Below, one piece after another: positions 46,323 through 58,003 of a DNA stretch of 64,000 nt. The notes beneath the pieces are model-generated. The model was not told the DNA's origin, did no database searches, and saw nothing but the letters and a program-made list of their open reading frames with translations. Origin of the DNA: Microcebus murinus (Eukaryota; Chordata; Mammalia; Primates; Cheirogaleidae). How positions within the stretch are numbered: the stretch's first letter is position 1; each line of letters starts with the position of its first letter. A program made the position numbers and the translations under genes. The DNA lies in the NCBI RefSeq assembly GCF_040939455.1, contig NC_134118.1:78674680-78738679 (forward strand). The letters are read 5' to 3'.

Positions 46323-49183
46323 CCCCCTGTGTTCTTATTCATATACCTCTCATGTTGTTCCAGCGTATTGTGGGGGTACCAATGTTAAGGTCGGGTGCCT
46401 TGCCCTCTCCAAGCCTCCCCCCTCGGGTCAGAGCTTCAAGTGCGCCCATCCCCCAGTCGGTGCGCACCCACCCCATGCCTAATGGATGTGTATGCCCCTC
46501 CCCTCCCCCCACCCGCCCGCCCGACACCCACCCGATGAAGGTGATTCCTCTCTGTCCACTTAGGCGTCCATCCGTTCGTACCAATTTGCTGGTGAGCGCG
46601 CTCACGTGGTGCTCGTGTGTCCATTCTTGGGATACTTGGCTTCCTGGAACGGGTTCCAGCTCTGGCCAGGAGAACACGAGAGGCGCCCTCTCACCGCTGC
46701 TCCTCACAGCCGAATGGCACTCCGTGGTGTCCACACGCCACATTTTATTGATGCACTCCTGGATGGATGGGCACTCGGGTCGCTTCCACGTCTTTGGGAT
46801 TGTGAATTGTGCCCTAACTGTAACCCTAACCCTTACCCAGCCCGTCTCCTCTGCCCCTGCCTGACGCACTCCTCCCCGGCCAGGCCCGTCACTGTCCTGG
46901 GCCCCCGCCTGACCGGCTCCTCCCCGCCCGGCCGGTCACCGTCCTCTGCCCCTGCCTGACACGCTCCTTCCCGCCCGGCCTCTCACCGTCCTCGGCCCCT
47001 GCCTGACCGGCTCCTCCGTCGCCTGGGCCTTCCAAGGGCTTGGTGTGGATGCTGCTTCCAGGAAGCCCTCCAGAAACCCGGCAGCAGGGTGGCCGCAGCA
47101 GTCTCCAGCAGCCGTCCCTAAGTCGCGTGAGTGCGGGGGACGTGCCCCCGCTGTGCCGCGGGGGCCCAGCCTGGTGTCTTCCCTGAGGCCCTGCGGCTGC
47201 CGGCTGGGCTGCCGCTCCCCGCAAGGGGAGAGCCGCGGAGGTGGGGACCGCCTCCTGATGGGGACGTACACGCAGCTCTCCACGTCGGATTCCGGGGCTC
47301 TCTGTCCTGCCCGAAGGCCCAGCTGGCCTGCGGGTCTTTAGAGTGGCAAAAACCTCCGAAAACTGAGACTGAGGGTCCGGTGGGTGTCTGCACTTTTGTG
47401 CTGGGCACCCCAGGGAGGCCCGGGGGCTGGCTGGACAACGTGGTCTGCTGGGCGGGGGGGGAGTTTGGAGGAGCAACTGATGCCCTTTGCACTTTGGGTA
47501 GCAAGAGTCTGAGGTGTCTCTGAGCCCTGTGCCCTGTGGGGGCGGGGCGGGGGGGAGGAGGAGGAGGAGGAGGAGGAGGTGGGAAGGGCCGGGGCCTGCA
47601 GTCCTGTTCCCGGGGTGGCACGGCAAGTGGCTTCTTCCACAGGCTGCTTGGCCTGGGCTCCCTGCACCTGGGCCTTTGGAGGACCGGCCCTGTGCTTGCC
47701 AACACTTCCTGCAGGGACCCAGAGCTGGGAGGTGGCATCTCTCAGCCCTGGGTCGGGCAGAGCCCCAGCGGGCCATGCCCACAACCTCTCTCAGCACCGG
47801 TCCCCCAGAAGGCTCCTTTGGGACCAGGATTCTCTTGCGGTGACTCTTTAAGGTCTGGCCCCTGGATGGAGGGGCACCAGGAGTAGAGGAGCAGGAAGGG
47901 GAAGGGGGTGGCCATGCGAGGGGACACTTTGAGGCCAAGTCCCAGCTTCAGCCTGATCCTCCTGGGAACCCCGCTCTGAGACAAGGAGCCGGGCTTCGCA
48001 TTCCCACAGCAGCCAGTCGTGGGCTGAGGACACCTGGGGCGTTGGGAACTCCCTGGCTTCTCCTTGGTTTAACATCTAGAGCTGCTTGTGAATCGCGCCG
48101 CCACACACACCCGAGCGCAGGTGTCTTCCGCACAGACTGCGGGCCTCGCTCTTCTGAATGCCGCTAGCTCGCCACCCACCCACGGGTGAACCTGGTCAGG
48201 GTGCTTTCTCTCAGGGGCAGACTCTTTTCCGGGCGGGCTACCGGTGTCTCTGTTTGCTCGTTTCTTTCTTCCATTTCGGGAAAGTCTTCCTTGCTGGGTG
48301 TGGAAATCTCCTATGCCTTCCCTCGCCTATTCTGTCAGCTTTAAAATTCTCCTTCAGTTGCCACCCTGACAGATGGATTAGGAAACTCTTTCCGGTGCAC
48401 TCATTAGTGAAATGACCTCCAGGAAGCTGGAATCCAATATCTAATGGCCGATTTTTAGCGAGTCCACACGCCAGGGTGGTCGGGGTCCAATGCAGCCCCG
48501 GCCAGGCCCAGGCCCGTTGGACTGGGCCACAGGAGGACACGGAGGAGGGTCCCGGCCCCCACGAAGCGGTGCCGGCAGTTCTCCACGGGCTTGGGCGTTT
48601 TCCAGAGGTAGGAGATGGAGGGGACTGATTTCTTCAGCGCCCCCCAAACCACGCCACCCCACCCCACCCATGGGACACATCCCCAGAGAGAGACGCCCCA
48701 TACACTGGCTGTGCCCCAGCCCTGGCCCGGGGGAATAGGCGGCAGCCCACCCACAGGGCGAGGGGGGGGGCGCAGCTGAAAGGGGTTGTGGGGGAGGGCG
48801 GCCCCTGGCTGGGGTCAAAGGGCGAGCGTCCCGCGCGTGCGCAGTCAGCGGCAGCGACGCGCTGGGGGTGGGCAGCGGGTAGGTGAAGGAGGCCGGGCGA
48901 GGAGACGAGGGGGGCTGGGAGGGCTCCACCTTGGCGAGTCCAGCCGTGGAGGCGCATCTTGTGTGAGTGTGAGTGAGTGTGAGTGTGTGTGTGTGTGTAT
49001 AGAGAGACAGCCCCCCACCCCGCCCCGCCCCGCCCCGCCCCGCCCATCACCCCCGTCCCTGGGAGCCCGCGGGACCCGGCCGGCCCGGGCCCCGCCCGGC
49101 GCGGGGCCTGGGGCGGGAGGCGGCGGCGGGGAAGCCCAGAGAGGCTCGGCTTCTCGAGCGGGGCAGGGGCGCCCTCCGCCGCC

Positions 49184-49304
49184 GTCTAGGGCCACACCAC
49201 CCTGAACGCCCCCGATCTCGTCTGGTCTCGGAAGCTAAGCAGGGTCGGGCCTGGTTAGTACTTGGATGGGAGACCGCCTGGGAATACCGGGTGCCACAGG
49301 CTGC
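49184..49304 (+). rRNA. RNA5S: 5S rRNA gene variant, copy 10
   Basis: Gene identical to copy 1. T19 terminator. Confidence 0.85.
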
Positions 49305-49883
49305 TGCTTTTTTTTTTTTTTTTTTTCTTGCCTCTTGTTCTGTCCCCTTTCTGGGAGCGCGGCGGCGGCCCGGGGTGGGGGTCACCCCCACCCTCAGCGC
49401 CCGCGCGGTGCCTGGCGCCCCAGCCCGCACCGTGGGGCCTCCTCTTGTCCCAAGCCGCGACACCGCCGCCACGCGGCAGCATGCGTGGCTTCTGGACTGT
49501 CAGGTCTCAGACCAAAGGTCTGCTCTGTGGGAACCGACACGCTGGAGGAAACCTTGAGAGTCTGAGAGGGGAGGGAGTTCCAGAAGAAGGCCAGGATGTC
49601 ATTTTGAGGGAGTATGTGACCAGAACTCGTCCCGTTGCTTTTGGGGTTCTATGGGCTACACGCAGGAATCTTTGGTGGTGGCACCTGATGTTGGGGGATC
49701 CGGAGTCACACCCAGACCTGCTCCACAGGCCTCCTTTTACTTTTCTCTTCGGATTCATTATTTTTAAAAAGTGTCTCTTACCTCTAGGATTGCATTTTCT
49801 TTTCTCTCTCTTTTCAAGCAGATGATGGGAGTACAAGTATTCAGGTGACATGTGTTGCCCGTGCCGCCCTCCCCCCTGTGTTC

Positions 49884-50217
49884 TTTTTTTTTTTTTTTTT
49901 TGAGACAGAGTCTCGTTTTGCTGCCCAGGCTAGAGTGAGTGCCATGGCGTCAGCCTAGCTCACAGCAACCTCAATCTCCGGGCTCAAGCAATCCTGCTGC
50001 CTCAGCCTCCCGAGTAGTTGGGACTACAGGCATGCACCACCACGCCCGGCTGTGTTTTTCTCTATATATTAGTTGGCCAATTAATTTCTTTCTATTTTTA
50101 GTAGAGACGGGGTCTCGCTCTTGCTCAGGCTGGTTTCGAACTCCTGACCTGGAGCAATCCGCCCGCCTCGGCCTCCCAGAGAGCTAGGATTACAGGCGTG
50201 AGCCACCGCGCCCGGCC
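49884..50217 (-). mobile_element. Alu in unit 10, antisense
   Basis: Shared insertion, T18 head. Confidence 0.95.
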
Positions 50218-53077
50218 CCCCCTGTGTTCTTATTCATATACCTCTCATGTTGTTCCAGCGTATTGTGGGGGTACCAATGTTAAGGTCGGGTGCCTTGCCC
50301 TCTCCAAGCCTCCCCCCTCGGGTCAGAGCTTCAAGTGCGCCCATCCCCCAGTCGGTGCGCACCCACCCCATGCCTAATGGATGTGTATGCCCCTCCCCTC
50401 CCCCCACCCGCCCGCCCGACACCCACCCGATGAAGGTGATTCCTCTCTGTCCACTTAGGCGTCCATCCGTTCGTACCAATTTGCTGGTGAGCGCGCTCAC
50501 GTGGTGCTCGTGTGTCCATTCTTGGGATACTTGGCTTCCTGGAACGGGTTCCAGCTCTGGCCAGGAGAACACGAGAGGCGCCCTCTCACCGCTGCTCCTC
50601 ACAGCCGAATGGCACTCCGTGGTGTCCACACGCCACATTTTATTGATGCACTCCTGGATGGATGGGCACTCGGGTCGCTTCCACGTCTTTGGGATTGTGA
50701 ATTGTGCCCTAACTGTAACCCTAACCCTTACCCAGCCCGTCTCCTCTGCCCCTGCCTGACGCACTCCTCCCCGGCCAGGCCCGTCACTGTCCTGGGCCCC
50801 CGCCTGACCGGCTCCTCCCCGCCCGGCCGGTCACCGTCCTCTGCCCCTGCCTGACACGCTCCTTCCCGCCCGGCCTCTCACCGTCCTCGGCCCCTGCCTG
50901 ACCGGCTCCTCCGTCGCCTGGGCCTTCCAAGGGCTTGGTGTGGATGCTGCTTCCAGGAAGCCCTCCAGAAACCCGGCAGCAGGGTGGCCGCAGCAGTCTC
51001 CAGCAGCCGTCCCTAAGTCGCGTGAGTGCGGGGGACGTGCCCCCGCTGTGCCGCGGGGGCCCAGCCTGGTGTCTTCCCTGAGGCCCTGCGGCTGCCGGCT
51101 GGGCTGCCGCTCCCCGCAAGGGGAGAGCCGCGGAGGTGGGGACCGCCTCCTGATGGGGACGTACACGCAGCTCTCCACGTCGGATTCCGGGGCTCTCTGT
51201 CCTGCCCGAAGGCCCAGCTGGCCTGCGGGTCCTTAGAGTGGCAAAAACCTCCGAAAACTGAGACTGAGGGTCCGGTGGGTGTCTGCACTTTTGTGCTGGG
51301 CACCCCAGGGAGGCCCGGGGGCTGGCTGGACAACGTGGTCTGCTGGGCGGGGGGGGGGGTTGGAGGAGCAACTGATGCCCTTTGCACTTTGGGTAGCAAG
51401 AGTCTGAGGTGTCTCTGAGCCCTGTGCCCTGTGGGGGCGGGGCGGGGGGGAGGAGGAGGAGGAGGAGGAGGAGGTGGGAAGGGCCGGGGCCTGCAGTCCT
51501 GTTCCCGGGGTGGCACGGCAAGTGGCTTCTTCCACAGGCTGCTTGGCCTGGGCTCCCTGCACCTGGGCCTTTGGAGGACCGGCCCTGTGCTTGCCAACAC
51601 TTCCTGCAGGAACCCAGAGCTGGGAGGTGGCATCTCTCAGCCCTGGGTCGGGCAGAGCCCCAGCGGGCCATGCCCACAACCTCTCTCAGCACCGGTCCCC
51701 CAGAAGGCTCCTTTGGGACCAGGATTCTCTTGCGGTGACTCTTTAAGGTCTGGCCCCTGGATGGAGGGGCACCAGGAGTAGAGGAGCAGGAAGGGGAAGG
51801 GGGTGGCCATGCGAGGGGACACTTTGAGGCCAAGTCCCAGCTTCAGCCTGATCCTCCTGGGAACCCCGCTCTGAGACAAGGAGCCGGGCTTCGCATTCCC
51901 ACAGCAGCCAGTCGTGGGCTGAGGACACCTGGGGCGTTGGGAACTCCCTGGCTTCTCCTTGGTTTAACATCTAGAGCTGCTTGCGAATCGCGCCGCCACA
52001 CACACCCGAGCGCAGGTGTCTTCCGCACAGACTGCGGGCCTCGCTCTTCTGAATGCCGCTAGCTCGCCACCCACCCACGGGTGAACCTGGTCAGGGTGCT
52101 TTCTCTCAGGGGCAGACTCTTTTCCGGGCGGGCTACCGGTGTCTCTGTTTGCTCGTTTCTTTCTTCCATTTCGGGAAAGTCTTCCTTGCTGGGTGTGGAA
52201 ATCTCCTATGCCTTCCCTCGCCTATTCTGTCAGCTTTAAAATTCTCTTTCAGTTGCCACCCTCACAGATGGATTAGGAAACTCTTTCCGGTGCACTCATT
52301 AGTGAAATGACCTCCAGGAAGCTGGAATCCAATATCTAATGGCCGATTTTTAGCGAGTCCACACGCCAGGGTGGTCGGGGTCCAATGCAGCCCCGGCCAG
52401 GCCCAGGCCCGTTGGACTGGGCCACAGGAGGACACGGAGGAGGGTCCCGGCCCCCACGAAGCGGTGCCGGCAGTTCTCCACGGGCTTGGGCGTTTTCCAG
52501 AGGTAGGAGATGGAGGGGACTGATTTCTTCAGCGCCCCCCAAACCACGCCACCCCACCCCACCCATGGGACACATCCCCAGAGAGAGACGCCCCATACAC
52601 TGGCTGTGCCCCAGCCCTGGCCCGGGGGTATAGGCGGCAGCCCACCCACAGGGCGAGGGGGGGGGCGCAGCTGAAAGGGGTTGTGGGGGAGGGCGGCCCC
52701 TGGCTGGGGTCAAAGGGCGAGCGTCCCGCGCGTGCGCAGTCAGCGGCAGCGACGCGCTGGGGGTGGGCAGCGGGTAGGTGAAGGAGGCCGGGCGAGGAGA
52801 CGAGGGGGGCTGGGAGGGCTCCACCTTGGCGAGTCCAGCCGTGGAGGCGCATCTTGTGTGAGTGTGAGTGAGTGTGAGTGTGTGTGTGTGTGTAGAGAGA
52901 GACAGCCCCCCACCCCGCCCCGCCCCGCCCCGCCCCGCCCATCACCCCCGTCCCTGGGAGCCCGCGGGACCCGGCCGGCCCGGCCCCGCCCGGCGCGGGG
53001 CCTGGGGCGGGAGGCGGCGGCGGGGAAGCCCAGAGAGGCTCGGCTTCTCGAGCGGGGCAGGGGCGCCCTCCGCCGCC

Positions 53078-53198
53078 GTCTAGGGCCACACCACCCTGAA
53101 CGCCCCCGATCTCGTCTGGTCTCGGAAGCTAAGCAGGGTCGGGCCTGGTTAGTACTTGGATGGGAGACCGCCTGGGAATACCGGGTGCCACAGGCTGC
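53078..53198 (+). rRNA. RNA5S: 5S rRNA gene variant, copy 11
   Basis: Gene identical to copy 1. T20 terminator. Offset from copy 5 is exactly 23,362. Confidence 0.85.
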
Positions 53199-53778
53199 TG
53201 CTTTTTTTTTTTTTTTTTTTTCTTGCCTCTTGTTCTGTCCCCTTTCTGGGAGCGCGGCGGCGGCCCGGGGTGGGGGTCACCCCCACCCTCAGCGCCCGCG
53301 CGGTGCCTGGCGCCCCAGCCCGCACCTTGGGGCCTCCTCTTGTCCCAAGCCGCGACACCGCCGCCACGCGGCAGCATGCGTGGCTTCTGGACTGTCAGGT
53401 CTCAGACCAAAGGTCTGCTCTGTGGGAACCGACACGCTGGAGGAAACCTTGAGAGTCTGAGAGGGGAGGGAGTTCCAGAAGAAGGCCAGGATGTCATTTT
53501 GAGGGAGTATGTGACCAGAACTCGTCCCGTTGCTTTTGGGGTTCTATGGGCTACACGCAGGAATCTTTGGTGGTGGCACCTGATGTTGGGGGATCCGGAG
53601 TCACACCCAGACCTGCTCCACAGGCCTCCTTTTACTTTTCTCTTCGGATTCATTATTTTTAAAAAGTGTCTCTTACCTCTAGGATTGCATTTTCTTTTCT
53701 CTCTCTTTTCAAGCAGATGATGGGAGTACAAGTATTCAGGTGACATGTGTTGCCTGTGCCGCCCTCCCCCCTGTGTTC

Positions 53779-54112
53779 TTTTTTTTTTTTTTTTTTGAGA
53801 CAGAGTCTCGTTTTGCTGCCCAGGCTAGAGTGAGTGCCATGGCGTCAGCCTAGCTCACAGCAACCTCAATCTCCGGGCTCAAGCAATCCTGCTGCCTCAG
53901 CCTCCCGAGTAGTTGGGACTACAGGCATGCACCACCACGCCCGGCTGTGTTTTTCTCTATATATTAGTTGGCCAATTAATTTCTTTCTATTTTTAGTAGA
54001 GACGGGGTCTCGCTCTTGCTCAGGCTGGTTTCGAACTCCTGACCTGGAGCAATCCGCCCGCCTCGGCCTCCCAGAGAGCTAGGATTACAGGCGTGAGCCA
54101 CCGCGCCCGGCC
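53779..54112 (-). mobile_element. Alu in unit 11, antisense
   Basis: Shared insertion, T18 head, as in unit 5. Confidence 0.95.
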
Positions 54113-56968
54113 CCCCCTGTGTTCTTATTCATATACCTCTCATGTTGTTCCAGCGTATTGTGGGGGTACCAATGTTAAGGTCGGGTGCCTTGCCCTCTCC
54201 AAGCCTCCCCCCTCGGGTCAGAGCTTCAAGTGCGCCCATCCCCCAGTCGGTGCGTACCCACCCCATGCCTAATGGATGTGTATGCCCCTCCCCTCCCCCC
54301 ACCCGCCCGCCCGACACCCACCCGATGAAGGTGATTCCTCTCTGTCCACTTAGGCGTCCATCCGTTCGTACCAATTTGCTGGTGAGCGCGCTCACGTGGT
54401 GCTCGTGTGTCCATTCTTGGGATACTTGGCTTCCTGGAACGGGTTCCAGCTCTGGCCAGGAGAACACGAGAGGCGCCCTCTCACCGCTGCTCCTCACAGC
54501 CGAATGGCACTCCGTGGTGTCCACACGCCACATTTTATTGATGCACTCCTGGATGGATGGGCACTCGGGTCGCTTCCACGTCTTTGGGATTGTGAATTGT
54601 GCCCTAACTGTAACCCTAACCCTTACCCAGCCCGTCTCCTCTGCCCCTGCCTGACGCACTCCTCCCCGGCCAGGCCCGTCACTGTCCTGGGCCCCCGCCT
54701 GACCGGCTCCTCCCCGCCCGGCCGGTCACCGTCCTCTGCCCCTGCCTGACACGCTCCTTCCCGCCCGGCCTCTCACCGTCCTCGGCCCCTGCCTGACCGG
54801 CTCCTCCGTCGCCTGGGCCTTCCAAGGGCTTGGTGTGGATGCTGCTTCCAGGAAGCCCTCCAGAAACCCGGCAGCAGGGTGGCCGCAGCAGTCTCCAGCA
54901 GCCGTCCCTAAGTCGCGTGAGTGCGGGGGACGTGCCCCCGCTGTGCCGCGGGGGCCCAGCCTGGTGTCTTCCCTGAGGCCCTGCGGCTGCCGGCTGGGCT
55001 GCCGCTCCCCGCAAGGGGAGAGCCGCGGAGGTGGGGACCGCCTCCTGATGGGGACGTACACGCAGCTCTCCACGTCGGATTCCGGGGCTCTCTGTCCTGC
55101 CCGAAGGCCCAGCTGGCCTGCGGGTCTTTAGAGTGGCAAAAACCTCCGAAAACTGAGACTGAGGGTCCGGTGGGTGTCTGCACTTTTGTGCTGGGCACCC
55201 CAGGGAGGCCCGGGGGCTGGCTGGACAACGTGGTCTGCTGGGCGGGGGGGGGGTTTGGAGGAGCAACTGATGCCCTTTGCACTTTGGGTAGCAAGAGTCT
55301 GAGGTGTCTCTGAGCCCTGTGCCCTGTGGGGGCGGGGCGGGGGGGAGGAGGAGGAGGAGGAGGAGGAGGTGGGAAGGGCCGGGGCCTGCAGTCCTGTTCC
55401 CGGGGTGGCACGGCAAGTGGCTTCTTCCACAGGCTGCTTGGCCTGGGCTCCCTGCACCTGGGCCTTTGGAGGACCGGCCCTGTGCTTGCCAACACTTCCT
55501 GCAGGGACCCAGAGCTGGGAGGTGGCATCTCTCAGCCCTGGGTCGGGCAGAGCCCCAGCGGGCCATGCCCACAACCTCTCTCAGCACCGGTCCCCCAGAA
55601 GGCTCCTTTGGGACCAGGATTCTCTTGCGGTGACTCTTTAAGGTCTGGCCCCTGGATGGAGGGGCACCAGGAGTAGAGGAGCAGGAAGGGGAAGGGGGTG
55701 GCCATGCGAGGGGACACTTTGAGGCCAAGTCCCAGCTTCAGCCTGATCCTCCTGGGAACCCCGCTCTGAGACAAGGAGCCGGGCTTCGCATTCCCACAGC
55801 AGCCAGTCGTGGGCTGAGGACACCTGGGGCGTTGGGAACTCCCTGGCTTCTCCTTGGTTTAACATCTAGAGCTGCTTGTGAATCGCGCCGCCACACACAC
55901 CCGAGCGCAGGTGTCTTCCGCACAGACTGCGGGCCTCGCTCTTCTGAATGCCGCTAGCTCGCCACCCACCCACGGGTGAACCTGGTCAGGGTGCTTTCTC
56001 TCAGGGGCAGACTCTTTTCCGGGCGGGCTACCGGTGTCTCTGTTTGCTCGTTTCTTTCTTCCATTTCGGGAAAGTCTTCCTTGCTGGGTGTGGAAATCTC
56101 CTATGCCTTCCCTCGCCTATTCTGTCAGCTTTAAAATTCTCCTTCAGTTGCCACCCTGACAGATGGATTAGGAAACTCTTTCCGGTGCACTCATTAGTGA
56201 AATGACCTCCAGGAAGCTGGAATCCAATATCTAATGGCCGATTTTTAGCGAGTCCACACGCCAGGGTGGTCGGGGTCCAATGCAGCCCCGGCCAGGCCCA
56301 GGCCCGTTGGACTGGGCCACAGGAGGACACGGAGGAGGGTCCCGGCCCCCACGAAGCGGTGCCGGCAGTTCTCCACGGGCTTGGGCGTTTTCCAGAGGTA
56401 GGAGATGGAGGGGACTGATTTCTTCAGCGCCCCCCAAACCACGCCACCCCACCCCACCCATGGGACACATCCCCAGAGAGAGACGCCCCATACACTGGCT
56501 GTGCCCCAGCCCTGGCCCGGGGGAATAGGCGGCAGCCCACCCACAGGGCGAGGGGGGGGGCGCAGCTGAAAGGGTTTGTGGGGGAGGGCGGCCCCTGGCT
56601 GGGGTCAAAGGGCGAGCGTCCCGCGCGTGCGCAGTCAGCGGCAGCGACGCGCTGGGGGTGGGCAGCGGGTAGGTGAAGGAGGCCGGGCGAGGAGACGAGG
56701 GGGGCTGGGAGGGCTCCACCTTGGCGAGTCCAGCCGTGGAGGCGCATCTTGTGTGAGTGTGAGTGAGTGTGAGTGTGTGTGTGTGTGTATAGAGAGACAG
56801 CCCCCCACCCCGCCCCGCCCCGCCCCGCCCATCACCCCCGTCCCTGGGAGCCCGCGGGACCCGGCCGGCCCGGGCCCCGCCCGGCGCGGGGCCTGGGGCG
56901 GGAGGCGGCGGCGGGGAAGCCCAGAGAGGCTCGGCTTCTCGAGCGGGGCAGGGGCGCCCTCCGCCGCC

Positions 56969-57089
56969 GTCTAGGGCCACACCACCCTGAACGCCCCCGA
57001 TCTCGTCTGGTCTCGGAAGCTAAGCAGGGTCGGGCCTGGTTAGTACTTGGATGGGAGACCGCCTGGGAATACCGGGTGCCACAGGCTGC
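56969..57089 (+). rRNA. RNA5S: 5S rRNA gene variant, copy 12
   Basis: Gene identical to copy 1. T19 terminator. Counterpart of copy 6. Confidence 0.85.
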
Positions 57090-57668
57090 TGCTTTTTTTT
57101 TTTTTTTTTTTCTTGCCTCTTGTTCTGTCCCCTTTCTGGGAGCGCGGCGGCGGCCCGGGGTGGGGGTCACCCCCACCCTCAGCGCCCGCGCGGTGCCTGG
57201 CGCCCCAGCCCGCACCGTGGGGCCTCCTCTTGTCCCAAGCCGCGACACCGCCGCCACGCGGCAGCATGCGTGGCTTCTGGACTGTCAGGTCTCAGACCAA
57301 AGGTCTGCTCTGTGGGAACCGACACGCTGGAGGAAACCTTGAGAGTCTGAGAGGGGAGGGAGTTCCAGAAGAAGGCCAGGATGTCATTTTGAGGGAGTAT
57401 GTGACCAGAACTCATCCCGTTGCTTTTGGGGTTCTATGGGCTACACGCAGGAATCTTTGGTGGTGGCACCTGATGTTGGGGGATCCGGAGTCACACCCAG
57501 ACCTGCTCCACAGGCCTCCTTTTACTTTTCTCTTCGGATTCATTATTTTTAAAAAGTGTCTCTTACCTCTAGGATTGCATTTTCTTTTCTCTCTCTTTTC
57601 AAGCAGATGATGGGAGTACAAGTATTCAGGTGACATGTGTTGCCCGTGCCGCCCTCCCCCCTGTGTTC

Positions 57669-58003
57669 TTTTTTTTTTTTTTTTTTTGAGACAGAGTCTC
57701 GTTTTGCTGCCCAGGCTAGAGTGAGTGCCATGGCGTCAGCCTAGCTCACAGCAACCTCAATCTCCGGGCTCAAGCAATCCTGCTGCCTCAGCCTCCCGAG
57801 TAGTTGGGACTACAGGCATGCACCACCACGCCCGGCTGTGTTTTTCTCTATATATTAGTTGGCCAATTAATTTCTTTCTATTTTTAGTAGAGACGGGGTC
57901 TCGCTCTTGCTCAGGCTGGTTTCGAACTCCTGACCTGGAGCAATCCGCCCGCCTCGGCCTCCCAGAGAGCTAGGATTACAGGCGTGAGCCACCGCGCCCG
58001 GCC
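57669..58003 (-). mobile_element. Alu in unit 12, antisense
   Basis: Shared insertion, T19 head, as in unit 6. Confidence 0.95.

Larger units (their letters stand above)
45288..49183 (+). repeat. 5S rDNA unit 9 (3896 bp), A type
   Basis: A-type marks throughout. Matches unit 7 at a constant offset of 7785. Confidence 0.93.
49184..53077 (+). repeat. 5S rDNA unit 10 (3894 bp), B type
   Basis: Its first 1.4 kb matches unit 8 at offset 7785. From about 50630 on it matches unit 4 at offset 23,362, including CTGCAGGAACCCAG (51605), which is otherwise seen only in unit 4 (28243). The unit is thus a junction of two source segments. Confidence 0.93.
53078..56968 (+). repeat. 5S rDNA unit 11 (3891 bp), A type
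   Basis: Shares every private mark of unit 5 that I checked, including TGCCTGTGCCG and GCGTACCCAC, and has the same length. Confidence 0.93.
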
